This document shows, one piece after another, positions 46,569-61,200 of a stretch of DNA of 64,000 nucleotides. The stretch spans positions 6,605,651 to 6,669,650 of the forward strand of contig NC_087388.1 of assembly GCF_963675165.1 (NCBI RefSeq), given 5' to 3'. Position numbers and translations under genes: made by a program. This DNA comes from Halichondria panicea (lineage: Eukaryota > Porifera > Demospongiae > Suberitida > Halichondriidae). The notes beneath the pieces were generated by a model. The model did no database searches and had not been told where the DNA came from. It was given only the letters and a program-made list of their open reading frames with translations. Within the stretch, counting starts at the first letter, position 1, and each line of letters opens with the position of its first letter.

Positions 46569-49500
46569 CACCCACACACACAGTCCTGGTTGTCTGGAGC
46601 TAACCCTTGTGCTTGTATACGAGTGGATGTTGAGCAAGGAGTGTTGAACTCTGTCAGGGGTCAACTCAAACAAGACCTTGTTAGAAACCTCCAGGGACCA
46701 CTAGACCATCTCCATACATTCAGTAAGTAAGATTGATTTAAGTAATTTTTGGCAGTTGACTGCTATTCTATACCCCACACGCACACACACCACACACACA
46801 CCCACCCACACACCACACACACCCACCCACACACCACCCACACACAGGGAAGTATGACTTCCTAATCAGCAGCGACACTGAGACAATGGTAACTGACTTC
46901 CTCTCCACTGACCACCCCCTGTCAGAGTACCAGGATCTCATTACTAGCTTCAGAGAAACAACTGCTGTGATATCTGGCTGCAGTGACACTGTGTGGTTTG
47001 ACATGTTCCAGCTGGACTGTACTGACATCAAGCACGGTCTCTGTACTGTTGCTAACAAGTTTGCCAACACTCTCATACAAGCATTGGCTCAGAAACACCT
47101 CGATGATAACACCAGGTACGCACGTGTACAGTGTAGGTCAATCCTCGGCATTTCGAAATACAAGAATCAGCTTTGTAACTAGAGTTCTGGTGGTCCAATT
47201 TCTTCAACGATTTTATGATTTTCTGAAAGCTTGGAAGGAGTTTGTTCAGATGGTATGCTCAAATCTCAAATTTGGAACGGGCCATAATTTTCCCCCATAA
47301 TTATGGTATTATAACAAAACAGGCCCAAAATTGACTTTTGATTTTATGACACCATCTTAATGAATTCGATGTAAGCTTTCAAGAAATCATAAAATATGAC
47401 CAACAGAACTAAAATTGTGGCCATTCAAAGATGCTTCATGCTGCGCACTATACGTAACAGTGTGTAATTATACTGCCTTCACAGGATTTGTTCAGACTAT
47501 GAGAGCTTTCGCTCCAAGGCTCTGACAGTCCCTGATGATTCACGTGACATGATAGACCTGATAGCCTACATGGAGGCAGCTAGAGACGGTATGATGGTAG
47601 AGCTGCAACAAGATGTCAGTGAGTCCCTCAAGAGGCTAACCTATCTATTGGACGTACACACCTTCACGGCTGAGAACATGGACCTGAATAAGAGCACTCT
47701 ACTCTGGCCCAAAGGTATCAGCCCAGTCTTCCAAGAAAATGAACAGGTACAGTACAGTCCCCCTAGTCCCTATAATTATCCTTTTCGATATAATTGTATT
47801 GGTTGTATTTTTAATTGCTATGTTGCGTATGTGTTTCCCGTGCAGATAGTTCAGAGTTCAAAGGTTAAGGGTGAAAAGGAGCTAACGGAGAAACAGGAAA
47901 AGGTTTTGATTGAGATAGAGAAGTGCCACCGTCGTGTGGAAGAGTTTTCAGAGTACTCTGACCTCTCACTCATGACCCAGTATTGCAAGGAGATAGCTGG
48001 GTAAGCACTCCTGATAGTATACCTCCCCCTGACATGTGCACGGGGGGAATCACTGATCAACACACCATAATTATTGTATCACTGATCAAAGAGCTACTAA
48101 ATGCATATTTTAACTTTGAAATTGACACAAGTTATGAACAATCAATACCATCGTCGCAAACTCTTTGTGTAATTTTTACGAACTATATAATTATTGTGTT
48201 ACATATGTTTATCTTTAATCTGCAGAGTACAGAAACGGCTTGGGGAGTTATCTGACCAGACACTGCAGATCAACAAGGAAGAAGAGCTCTTCAAATGGAC
48301 CCCCACCACCTACCCACAGATTGATGGCATCCTCTCTCAACTGGACCCCTACCTTCGTTTGTTCACCACCGTATTCAAGTGGCAGAAGGCAGAGAAGAAG
48401 TTCATGGATGGATCATTCCTCGAGCTCAATGCTGAAGACACTCAAGCTGAAGTGAGTTGACACTCTCTGTATAGTGACAAGTGGTGGCTATTTTCAACCC
48501 CCAATCTTTATTAATTCAACACACAGTTAAAAAATGTGCCTCTTTTATAATAGCCAGGCGTATTATGGAGTAAACTAGACCCCTAGAAAGTATTTCCTAG
48601 CTCACATTTATAGCCGGTAATAGATGAACATGTACAGTGCTTATACATGCAGTGTTACTGTACTAGTACAAGTGATGATATGTACACACTTGATGTGTAT
48701 GTAAGGTGGAGGAGTTTGGACGTGAGATGTACAAGCTGTACAAGACGTTCAATGCCAAGGCTAAGCAACTCACCAAGGAGAGGGAGAGAGCAGCCGGCGA
48801 TAACCTCGGAGGTGGGGTCAAAGGTCATGTTGAGGAGCCACAGCAGGACGAGTTTGCTCCTGTTAAAATATCTCAATCCATCCAAGACCAGATCAAGCAA
48901 TTCAAGGTCAGCTGGCTAGTAGTAGCTGTTGGTGTAGCTGGCTAGTAGTAGCTGTTGGTGTAGCTGGCTAGTAGTACCTGTTGGTGTAGCTGGCTAGTAG
49001 TAGCTGTTGGTGTAGCTGGCTAGTAGTAGCTGTTGGTGTAGCTGGCTAGTAGTAGCTGTTGGTGTAGCTGGCTAGTAGTAGCTGTTGGTGTAGCTGGCTA
49101 GTAGTAGCTGTTGGTGTAGCTGGCTAGTAGTAGCTGTTGGTGTAGCTGGCTAGTAGTAGCTGTTGGTGTAGCTGGCTAGTAGTAGCTGTTGGTGTAGCTG
49201 GCTAGTAGTAGCTGTTGGTGTAGCTGGCTAGTAGTAGCTGTTGGTGTAGCTGGCTAGTAGTAGCTGTTGGTGTAGCTGGCTAGTAGTAGCTGTTGGTGTA
49301 GCTGGCTAGTAGTAGCTGTTGGTGTAGCTGGCTAGTAGTAGCTGTTGGTGTAGCTGGCTAGTAGTAGCTGTTGGTGTAGCTGGCTAGTAGTAGCTGTTGG
49401 TGTAGCTGGCTAGTAGTACCTGTTGGTGTAGCTGGCTAGTAGTAGCTGTTGGTGTAGCTGGCTAGTAGTACCCTTTGTGTAGCTGGCTAGTAGTAGCTGT

Positions 49501-52500
49501 TGGTGTAGCTGGCTAGTAGTACCTGTTGGTGTAGCTGGCTAGTAGTACCTGTTGGTGTAGCTGGCTAGTAGTACCTGTTGGTGTAGCTGGCTAGTAGTAG
49601 CTGTTGGTGTAGCTGGCTAGTAGTAGCTGTTGGTGTAGCTGGCTAGTAGTACCTGTTGGTGTAGCTGGCTAGTAGTACCTGTTGGTGTAGCTGGCTAGTA
49701 GTAGCTGTTGGTGTAGCTGGCTAGTAGTAGCTGTTGGTGTAGCTGGCTAGTAGTACCTGTTGGTGTAGCTGGCTAGTAGTAGCTGTTGGTGTAGCTGGCT
49801 AGTAGTACCTGTTGGTGTAGCTGGCTAGTAGTACCTGTTGGTGTAGCTGGCTAGTAGTACCTGTTGGTGTAGCTGGCTAGTAGTACCTGTTGGTGTAGCT
49901 GGCTAGTAGTACCTGTTGGTGTAGCTGGCTAGTAGTACCTGTTGGTGTAGCTGGCTAGTAGTACCTGTTGGTGTATACATTTCAATGATTTGTTAGTTTT
50001 CTGAAATCTAGTAGAAAGAGCCCTTTTAAATAATCAACACTTATGTATTGACTTGTGTTGATGGCTGATCAGGAGAACCTGCCTATTGTCCATCTCCTAT
50101 GCAACCCTGGACTCAGGGGTCGTCACTGGGAGCAGATGAATGAGATAGCAGGATTCAACATCACTCCAGACTCTGGCACCTCCCTCAGGAAAATGCTCAA
50201 GCACAATTTGGAATCACATTTCGATGAGTTTGAAGGTACACAACCAACAGCAGTGTTATCATTATACCAGTCTGTAAATATACACAGTGCACATGCTAAC
50301 CACCACCCCACACACCACCCCCACACACACCCACACACCACACCACCCCACACACACACACACCACCCCACACACACACACACCATGCACCCACACACAC
50401 ACACACTGTAGGGATCAGTGGCTCTGCTAGTAAAGAGTTCTCTCTGGAGAAGGCCATGCAGAGGATGGAGGATGATTGGGACCCCATCACATTCAACACT
50501 ACACTGTACAGGGACACTGGTGAGACCACACCCCTCCGAGTCATGTAACCACACCCCTTTCGCTCGTACATGTAGGCGTGTCTATACTGACCTCTGTGGA
50601 TGATATTCAGACTAACCTGGATGACCAGATTGTTAAGACACAGACGATGAGGGGCTCTCCCTTCATTAAACCATTTGAGGATCGTATTAAAGCCTGGGAA
50701 GAGAGACTCCTCAAAATGCAGGACACTATCGATGAGTGGTTAAAGGTACGTCAACCTTATGTGTGTGGATTGGTGGTGGTGTGTGTGTGCTACTGGCCTG
50801 CTCTAATATGCAATCTGACCCCCCCCCCCCCCCTCATAAGGTTCAAGCCCAGTGGTTATACCTAGAGCCTATATTCTCCTCTGAAGACATCCTCCAGCAA
50901 ATGCCGGAAGAGGGCAGACTATTTGGACAAGTTGACAAAACCTGGAAGGACATTATGAAACACACTGTCAAGAATCCAAAGGTCCTGGCAGCCACTTCAT
51001 TACCTGGCATGTTTGAGAAGCTGCAAGGATCTAATAGTCTCCTGGATCAGATCATGAAGGGGCTCAATGCTTATTTGGAGAAGAAGAGACTGTTTTTCCC
51101 GCGATTCTTTTTCTTGTCTAATGATGAAATGCTAGAGATACTGTCAGAGACTAAAGACCCATCACGTGTTCAACCACATCTCAAGAAATGCTTTGAGGGA
51201 ATTGCAAAGTAAGTACACAAAACGCTAGCTATTGTATCAATGATGTGCTTTACAGCTTCTTGTACTACGTATAATTATACATGTACATAAGCAATTGTAT
51301 TAGCTTTTTCAGCTGTTTTGGCAGCTATCTTTGAGAGTTGTAATTTTATCTCCCAAAAAATGTACTTTCCTGTGTTTTTGTGCAGACTTGAGTTCACTGA
51401 ATCTCTGGACATACTGGCAATGTTCAGTAGTGAGGGGGAAAAGGTGACCTTTAGTGAGGCCATATCCACCAGTGCTGCCAGAGGGGCGGTGGAGAAATGG
51501 CTGCTACAAGTACAGGATGTCATGACCCTGTCCATCAGGGATGTAGTTGAACAAGCCAGGGATGTGAGTGGCTGAATAATAATGATAACGATAACTATAA
51601 CTAAGCATGTGTATACATTATATTCATCTTGTATTGTTGTTCGGCAGATTGTTTATGTCACTAGAGTAAGCGTCTAGCACACCATACTGTAGCAACCAAA
51701 AGCTACATGTACTAAATACACATTTTAGCTTTGAAATTGGACGTTCTTAACATAAGTTATGGGCCCACAAAGTTATCTCTTCACCTATAGCATTATGTTA
51801 TCTGACCCTTGTACTGTGCACTGACCCCCCCCCCCCCCCTCCCTCCAGGCCTATGCTGTGGACTCGCGCATACAGTGGGTACGTGAGTGGCCCGGGCAGG
51901 TGGTCATATGCGTGAGTCAGATCTACTGGACAGCAGAGGTTCATGAAGCTATTCGCAGTGGGTCACAGGGACTCAAGGATTATCATGAGAAACTCAAGAG
52001 TCAGGTATACATTATAGTTACTTGTATTAAGACTTTACTCGTTTTCAGCTTTTATAACTGTTGATCTTTACCCGATGTAAAATCACCCCCTCCCCCCCCA
52101 CACACACACACATACTGCATAGCTTGGTGATATTGTTGAGTTGGTGCGTGGCAAGTTACCCAAGCAGACTAGAGTGACTCTGGGAGCTCTGGTGGTCATC
52201 GATGTACATGCTAAAGATGTACTGGAAGATCTCGTCAACAAGAGTGTCAGTTCTGAGAACGACTTCAACTGGCTCTGTCAGTTAAGGTATACTATAGTGT
52301 GTGTGGTGTGGGTGTGTAGCGTGAGGGTATGTAGCGTGAGGGTGGTATGGGTGTGTGTGTGGTGTGAGGATGGTGTGGGTGTGTGGCTGTTGACTCTATA
52401 CATGTGTGTACGTGTGTGCAGGTATTATTGGGAGGAAGATGAAACTATTGCCAGGATTATCAACGCAACTGTCAAGTATCAGAATGAATATCTTGGAAAT

Positions 52501-52848
52501 ACAGGACGGTAAGCCACCCACGCCCACACACACACATATCCACACCTCACACACAGGCTGGTCATCACGCCCCTCACTGATCGCTGCTACCGTACACTGA
52601 TGGGGGCCTTCCACCTCAACCTGGGAGGAGCTCCAGAAGGACCAGCTGGGACTGGTAAAACAGAGACTGTTAAAGATTTGGCCAAAGCTCTTGCAGTTCA
52701 GTGTGTCGTGTTCAACTGTTCTGATGGTCTCGATTATCTGGCCATGGGCAAGTTCTTCAAGGGTCTGGCTAGTGCTGGAGCTTGGGCTTGTTTCGATGAG
52801 TTTAATAGGATTGAGCTCGAGGTGTTATCCGTGATAGCACAGCAGGTA

Positions 52849-52895
<47 letters not shown>

Positions 52896-55220
52896 GGGGG
52901 GGGGTGTTTTAATTATGGCCATTCAAAGTTTAATTTCATATATTATTATCTCTTTATAGATATTGTCCATCCTGAGAGCAGTGAAAGCTCATTTAAAGAC
53001 ATTTGTATTTGAGGGCACTACTCTGAACCTGCGTCCATCGTGCTTTGTCTGCATCACCATGAACCCAGGTTATGCTGGCCGCTCTGAACTACCCGACAAC
53101 CTCAAGGTAACTATTGGTACTTTCTATTTATAGCCTCTGCATTTCAATATTTCTCTCTCTAGGTATTGTTTCGTACAGTGGCCATGATGGTGCCGGACTA
53201 TGCCATGATTGGAGAGATCTCTCTCTACTCCTATGGTTTTGTGGATGCTCGTAATCTGGCCGTCAAGATTGTCATGACCTATCGACTCTGTTCAGAGCAA
53301 CTCTCCAGCCAATTCCATTATGACTACGGTAGGTACAACCACTGTACTAGACTGTACTGTGCTGTGCTGTACTGCACTGCACTGCACTGCACTGTGCTGT
53401 ACTGTACTGTACTGTACTGTACTGTACTGTACTGCACTGCACTGTACTGCACTGCACTGCACTGCACTGTGCTGTACTGTACTGTACTGTACTGCACTGC
53501 ACTGTACTGTACTGTACTGTACTGTACTGTACTGTACTGCACTGCACTGTACTGTACTGCACTGTACTGTACTGTACTGTACTGTACTGTACTGCACTGC
53601 ACTGCACTGTACTGTACTGCACTGTACTGTACTGCACTGCACTGTACTGTACTGCACTGCACTGTACTGTACTGTATTAACCCTAATCTTTAGATGCAAG
53701 TTTTGTAATAAGTCGAAATTAACAAAGGCTATAATTATAATACATGTGCTTTTTTGAAATTCAGCCATTTTGGTAGCTATTTTTGAGAGCCTGTATTGTA
53801 CCACTGTACACTCGACCTACTCATTCATTGTTCATTGTACACTGTAGGCATGCGTGCTGTCAAGTCAGTGTTGGTGGCAGCCGGTAACCTGAAACTGAAG
53901 TACCCTAATGAACATGAAGACGTGCTACTGCTCAGATCCATCATGGACGTCAACCTACCCAAGGTATGGTACTAGGAGAAGCCTTAGGAGGTCTGTTTAT
54001 ATTATCCTCCCCTCCTCCAGTTTTTATCACCTGATGTCCCACTATTCGAGGGCATCATATCTGACCTCTTCCCCGGGGTCAAACTGCCTAAACCAGAGTA
54101 CGATGAGCTGCTTGATGCAGCATACACAGTGGTAGCACGCAAGAACCTCCAGGGTACAGAGTTCTTCATGCAGAAGATGATCCAGACCTATGAGATGATG
54201 ATTGTGCGTCACGGGTTCATGCTGGTGGGTGGACCCTTTGCAGGTAATGAGATCTCATACTGTACAGTGTACATGTGTATAGCTGTGAGACACTAAGGGC
54301 CATAACTTGTGTTCTGTTGATCCAATTTCAACGATTTTATGATTTTCTGAAAGCTTAGAAAGAGACCTTTCAAATGGTGTCATCACAATTTTTGACATTG
54401 GATCAACTGTACTCAAGTTATGGCCGTTGAAAGATGTTCAACTACACCCCACCCCCTCCGTTTAATCAATCTCTTTCAGCTGCCATAACTTGAATTCTGT
54501 GGATCCAAAGTCAAAAATTTCATGCTTTTCTGAAAGCTTAGAAAAAGACCTTTCAAATGGTGTCATCAAAGTTCATATTTGAGAGATAAAAGTATTTGCC
54601 AATTTGGCGATACCATGGATTATAGCCCATGGTCTGAGGCCGAAAAATGACAAATTAGGGCCCGGACGAAATTTTGGATTTAAATACATCATTTGAAAGG
54701 TTTTTTTCTAAGCTTTCAGAAAATCATAAAATTTTTGGCATTGGATCAACTGTACTCAAGTTATGGCCGTTGGAAGATGTTCAACTACACTCCTACCCCC
54801 TCCGTATAATCAATCTCTTTCAGCTGCCATAACTTGAATTCTGTGGATCCAAAGTCAAAAATTTCATGCTTTTCTGAAAGCTTAGAAAAAGACCTTTCAA
54901 ATGGTGTCATCAAAGTTCATATTTGAGAGATAAAAGTATTTGCCAATTTGGCGATACCATGGATTATAGCCCATGGTCTGAGGCCGAAAAATGACAAATT
55001 AGGGCCCGGACGAAATTTTGGGATTAAAACATATCATTTGAAAGGTCTCATTCCTAGCTTTTAGAAAATCCCCCAAAATTTGAAATTAGATCAACGTAAC
55101 TAAAGTTATGGCCGTTCGAAGATCCCCGCATCATTTAAGTTTTTTATTCGCTATACTCCCTCCTTGTGTTACGGTGTGTGTTTAACTATTCCCCCACCCC
55201 CACACATGCACACACACACA

Positions 55221-55269
<49 letters not shown>

Positions 55270-58200
55270 CACAGGCAAGACCAAGGTCCTGGAGGTACTG
55301 GCTGACACACTCACACTACTCAATGAGAGGGGGCAGATGGAAGAGAACAAGACAGGTTATAGAGTCATCAACCCCAAGGCTGTCACTATGGGCCAACTGT
55401 TTGGTCAGTTTGACCCTGTGTCACATGAGTGGACTGACGGTGTGGTAGCCAACACATTCAGGTGAGCCAAAGCAACGTACAGTGTGCAAATCTATGGCTC
55501 TATTTAAACAAAAGCAAAGGCTATAGCCTTGCGCTTTTGAGAAATTCAGCTGTTTTGGCAGCTATCTTTGAGAGCCCGTAACTTGTGTTCAGATTGTCCA
55601 ATTTCAAAACTGCATTCAATAGCTCTCAGAATTATCTTTCCAATGGTGTGCTTAGATGTACAAGTTCGGTAATTAGTCTAACTCTAGCAATTGCAAAAGC
55701 AAAGGCCTAATGTAGCTTTGCGATTTCTGCCGAATTTCAGCCTTTTTGATAGCTACATTTGTACGAGTGGTATTTGATCAGTGCTTATAAACATTTACTC
55801 TGTGTGTGTGTGTAGGGAGTTCGCATCTGCACAAAACGATGATCGTAAGTGGGTGGTGTTTGATGGTCCTATAGACACTCTGTGGATAGAGTCCATGAAC
55901 ACTGTACTGGATGACAACAAGAAGCTGTGTCTCATGTCGGGGGAGATCATTCAAATGAGCAACTGTATGAACCTCATCTTCGAGGCAGATGATCTGTCAC
56001 AAGCCTCAGTGAGTCTGACTGTATTGTCTGTTTAGTTGTGAGCAAGGATGAATCCTTGGTCTATATCCTGGCCTATTTATAGTGATAAAAAAAGCATCTT
56101 TGAATGGCCATAACTTTAGTTCCGTTGGTCAGGATTTTCTGAAAGCTTAGAGAGAGGCCTTTTAGTTAAAATTAAAAGTCTGTTTTTGACGGAATATCAT
56201 AATCTATGGTATTTTCAAAAATGGGAAATTAATGGCCAGTTTCAAAATCTGAACGGAGTCCTTCCAACCTTTCAGATAATCAGTTGTATATTAGATCATC
56301 GTAACTCTCATTGGTTTCATTGTTCCCTCCATGCAGCCTGCCACAGTTAGTAGGTGTGGTATGATCTATCTTGAGCCATCTGCGTTTGGTTGGGACCCAC
56401 TGTTCCAGTCCTGGCTAGCCTCACTGCCAGCCTGGCTAGGTCAGGGGGAGATGGGAAAACTAGTGGTGGCTCTGTTTGATTGGCTAGTACAACCAGCTCT
56501 CACACTTGTCAGGAAGAAGCTGAAGGTACATGTGTGTGTCTACTGTGATCACTAGAATGTTTTGCGAGTGTTCGTTTCGCAAAAATAAAAATCTATTCCA
56601 GTATTTGTATGACATGACGATCCCTTCCTCCCTAGGAGCTAGTGGCCACCAGTGAGAGCAACCTCACACGCTCACTCATGTACTTGTTTGAAATGCTTGT
56701 TACTGATGCTGTGCCGACAGAGAAGGCAGCAAAGGAAAACAAGGCGCTCAAAATATGGATTGTGGTGAGTCACATCAACAATTTAATGTTCGTACATTCG
56801 TGCAGGGATATCTAATTATAGGAACTTTCTAATATTCCATATACACAGAGTGGATTCCTATTCTCTCTAGTCTGGTCGGTTGGCGCTACGTGTGATAAAG
56901 ACTCACATGTTAAATTTGATGATTTCCTTCGTGTACTGATGACGGGGAAGTCTGAGGGTGCCCCTGATATTCCACCACTAATTGGAAAAGTTGATTGTCC
57001 CATACCACCTGAGGGACATGTATACGATTACCTGTTTGAGTTCAAAGGTCGCGGGAAATGGACACCTTGGTTGGACCTTATCAAAGACAAAACTGTTGAC
57101 CCCAATATCAAGAGACTCAGTGACATCATAGTCCCCACCATGGACACTGCCCGGTACATGTGCTAGAACACTGGTATACTTAGGCATATCCTAGGACACA
57201 ATGTATCATATTCAGCTGTTTAGTTTGAGAATTGGACCTTGCAGAATAAAGTTGTACGTAAGCATTCAGTTATATCTCACTTGAGTGTGTTCCCAGTAAC
57301 TACAGGTTGCCTGAGGATACCAACCATTGCCCTCTCGTATATATAGGTACACATATCTGATGGATGTCATGATTCGGCACGGGAGATCTCTACTGTTTGT
57401 GGGTCCCACTGGCACTGGCAAGACAGTGTATGTCAAGAACAAGCTACTCAATGATATAGACAAGGACAGGTATCAGCCGCTTGTTATCAACTTCTCCGCT
57501 CAAACAAGAGCAGGGCAAACACAGGTCAGTAGTACAGGGATATGCCCACAACTGGTCGGTGGTGGTGGTTGGTACTTACATGTATAAGTCTATTGTGTGT
57601 GCTTTACCCTTGCCCCCCCCCCCCACACACACACACACACTGATGCAATGCAGGACCTGATAATGTCCAAGCTGGACAAGAGGCGCAAGGGTGTGTTTGG
57701 TCCTCCATTGGGCAAGAGCTGTGTTATATTCGTGGATGATCTGAACATGCCAGCCAGAGAAGTGTACGGAGCACAGCCACCCATAGAGCTGCTCAGACAG
57801 TTGGTTGATCATGGCATATGGTGAGGGAACACTTGTCAACAGTCACTGGAAATAAACATTAAAAGCAAAAAAAATGCTACATTAATTGACTTAGACGGTG
57901 TGTACAGAGCCTATAGTGTGGTCCCACTGTGTGCACTGTAGCTAGTGTACAGACCCTATAGTGTGGTCCCACTGTGTGCACTGTAGCTAGTGTACAGAGC
58001 CTATAGTGTGGTCCCACTGTGTCCACTGTAGCTAGTGTACAGAGCCTATAGTGTGGTCCCACTGTGTCCACTGTAGCTAGTGTACAGAGCCTATAGTGTG
58101 GTCCCACTGTGCGCACTGTAGCTAGTGTACAGAGCCTATAGTGTGGTCCCACTGTGCGCACTGTAGCTAGTGTACAGAGCCTATAGTGTGGTCCCACTGT

Positions 58201-61200
58201 GCGCACTGTAGCTAGTGTACAGAGCCTATAGTGTGGTCCCACTGTGTCCACTGTAGCTAGTGTACAGAGCCTATAGTGTGGTCCCACTGTGCGCACTGTA
58301 GCTAGTGTACAGAGCCTATAGTGTGGTCCCACTGTGCGCACTGTAGCTAGTGTACAGAGCCTATAGTGTGGTCCCACTGTGCGCACTGTAGCTAGTGTAC
58401 AGAGCCTATAGTGTGGTCCCACTGTGCGCACTGTAGCTAGTGTACAGAGCCTATAGTGTGGTCCCACTGTGCGCACTGTAGCTAGTGTACAGAGCCTATA
58501 GTGTGGTCCCACTGTGTGCACTGTAGCTAGTGTACAGAGCCTATAGTGTGGTCCCACTGTGTACACTGTAGCTAGTACAGAGCCTATAGTGTGGTCCCAC
58601 TGTGGACACTGTAGCTAGTGTACAGAGCCTATAGTGTGGTCCCACTGTGTACACTGTTGGTTGACTTAAGGTTGGCATTTCAAGTGACGTGTACAGGGTT
58701 GTACACAAGCTCTGGCTCATGTTTATCATAATGACCCACACACACACACACACCCACACACACACCCACACACACACCCACACACACGCACACACTAGGT
58801 ATGACAAGAAGGATACCAGTAAGCTAACTCTAACAGATATCCAGTTGCTAGCGGCGATGGGTCCACCTGGCGGTGGCAGAAACCCTATAACAGCACGATT
58901 CCTACGCCACTTCAATGTCATCTCAATCAACGAGTTCAATGATGAGACAATGACACGAATATTCTCAGCAATAGTGCAGTTCTATCTCAAGGTACCGACG
59001 TATGTACATATGGCTACTGTAGATATTACCCCCCCCCCACCCACACACACACACACATCCACACCCACCCACACACACACACACACAGAGGGAAAGCTTT
59101 CATCCCGAGTACTTCACGTGTGGTACTATGATAGTAGCAGCTACACTGGACGTGTATAAGGCAACCATGAGCTCACTGCTACCCACACCAGCTAAATCTC
59201 ATTATGTCTTCAACTTGCGAGACTTTGCCAGAGTGGTGCTCGGTTGTCTGCTAGTCAAGTCACCATCCATTGAGAGCAAGAAGCAGTTCATTCGACTGTG
59301 GGTCCACGAGGTCTACCGTGTGTATTATGACAGACTGGTGGATGGCAATGATCGACAGTGGCTGTTCGATCTCATGCAGAAAATGGTCAAACAACATTTC
59401 AAGGACGATTTTCAGACAGTTTTTAAGCATCTCTCAGTAGGGTCAAAGGTCACTGATGATAATATGAGGTCCCTCATGTTTGGAGACTACATGAAACCAG
59501 ATGCGGTAAGTGCTTTAATAGAGCTACTGAAATACTGCCGGATGAAATACTGCCCTCTACATGTATAATTATGTTTAATATGTACATAAAAAATCATTTT
59601 CTAATTGTGTATATTAAGGCCTTAATTGCTACATACATTAGTACATTAGTTACTATCCAACTGCCATACATTAGCTACGTACGTACATGTATATATATAT
59701 ATATATACAGTGTTGCTGTCATTGTACTGCCCACCCTCCCTTCCTGCCTGTATAGGACCCTAAACTGTATGAGGAGGTTGAATCACTGGATGAGCTCACG
59801 TCAGTTGTGGAGACATCTCTAGAGGAGTACAACCAGACACACAAGAACGCTATGAACCTCGTCATATTTCGTTATGTTCTAGAGCACTTGTCGCGTATCT
59901 GTCGCATCATCAAACAGCCTGGAGGTAACGGCTTACTAGTGGGAGTGGGGGGAAGTGGGCGCCAGTCCCTCACCAAGCTAGCCACGGCTATGGCAGACTA
60001 TCATTTCTTTCAGCCTGAGATCACCAAGGCATACAGTTCAGTCGAATGGAAGGATGACCTCAAGGTTGGTGTGCTTAATTGTGCTGTGCACACAAGTCCC
60101 CTTCATTTGAGTACTAGAGTTGGCTCTGTAACTAGAGTCCTGATGTTCCAAATTCAAACAATTTTCTGATTTTCTGAAAGCTTAAAAGGAGCCCGTTCAG
60201 ATGGTGTGCTCAAATCCCAAACCTGGAACAGGCCATAATTTCCTATTTTAGGAAAAAGACCGTGGGCTATAATAGCCCATGCTATTTTGTCAAAAACAGG
60301 CCCAAAATAGACTTTTGATTTTAACACATCGTTTGAAAGGCCTCTCTCTTAAGATTTCAGAAAATCATAAAATTAACGTTTTTGGACCAACAGAACTAAA
60401 GTTATGGCCGTTCAAAGATGCTCTATTTAACACTATTATACATGTATCTTTGTAAACGTACACAAGCATTTAGATTCATTCTTGCTAACTTCAGCTCAGC
60501 TTATCGCTTTGATTATAGCTAACCATACAATGCTCTTATACTTGTCCGTCTCTCCTTGCCTATAGAATGTTCTCATGGCTGCTGGTAAGGAGGGCAAGAC
60601 GACCGTGTTCCTGCTCACTGACTCACAAATCAAAGAGGAGTCATTTCTAGAAGATGTGGATGGACTACTCAATGCAGGGGAAGTCCCTAATCTGTTTGCT
60701 CTGGATGAGAAGCAAGAGATCATTGAGGTACGCTAAACTAGCCACACCAACATGCTACATGGTGTGCTTAGATCAGTGATTGCTTTCGAGTTCAAATTTC
60801 CCATTTTCAAAAACCATAAGTGGGTGTTTTTGTCTGACATCAGGCCTGTTTTCAGAGCTACTGTTTGTAACTTGTGTTACTATTTCAAAATTAAAATATG
60901 CATTTAGTAGCTCTTTGGTAGTGATACAATATCCCCCACTCCCTGTGTGTGCAGACGATGCGATCATTTGCTCTGGCTGATAACAAAGATGTTGAGCACA
61001 CTCCGCTGTCACTCTTCAACTACTTTGTGAATCGTTGTCGTGAGAACCTGCACATCATCCTGGCCTTCAGTCCCATCGGGGACACCTTCCGGAACAGGAT
61101 GAGAATGTTCCCTTCTCTCATAAATTGCTGTACTATAGACTGGTTCCAGGCATGGCCAGATGATGCTCTAGGTAAGGACTATACATGTACACTGCAGGGA

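Noticed and set aside
53166-53804. Several 96-175-codon frames on both strands
   Set aside because: They come from the ACTGT/ACTGC microsatellite, which happens to lack stops in many frames. Only 53163-53328 is a real exon (dynein).
57877-58566. 229-codon open frame on the minus strand
   Set aside because: It is an in-frame reading of a 45-bp minisatellite with no start context or family, lying inside a dynein intron.
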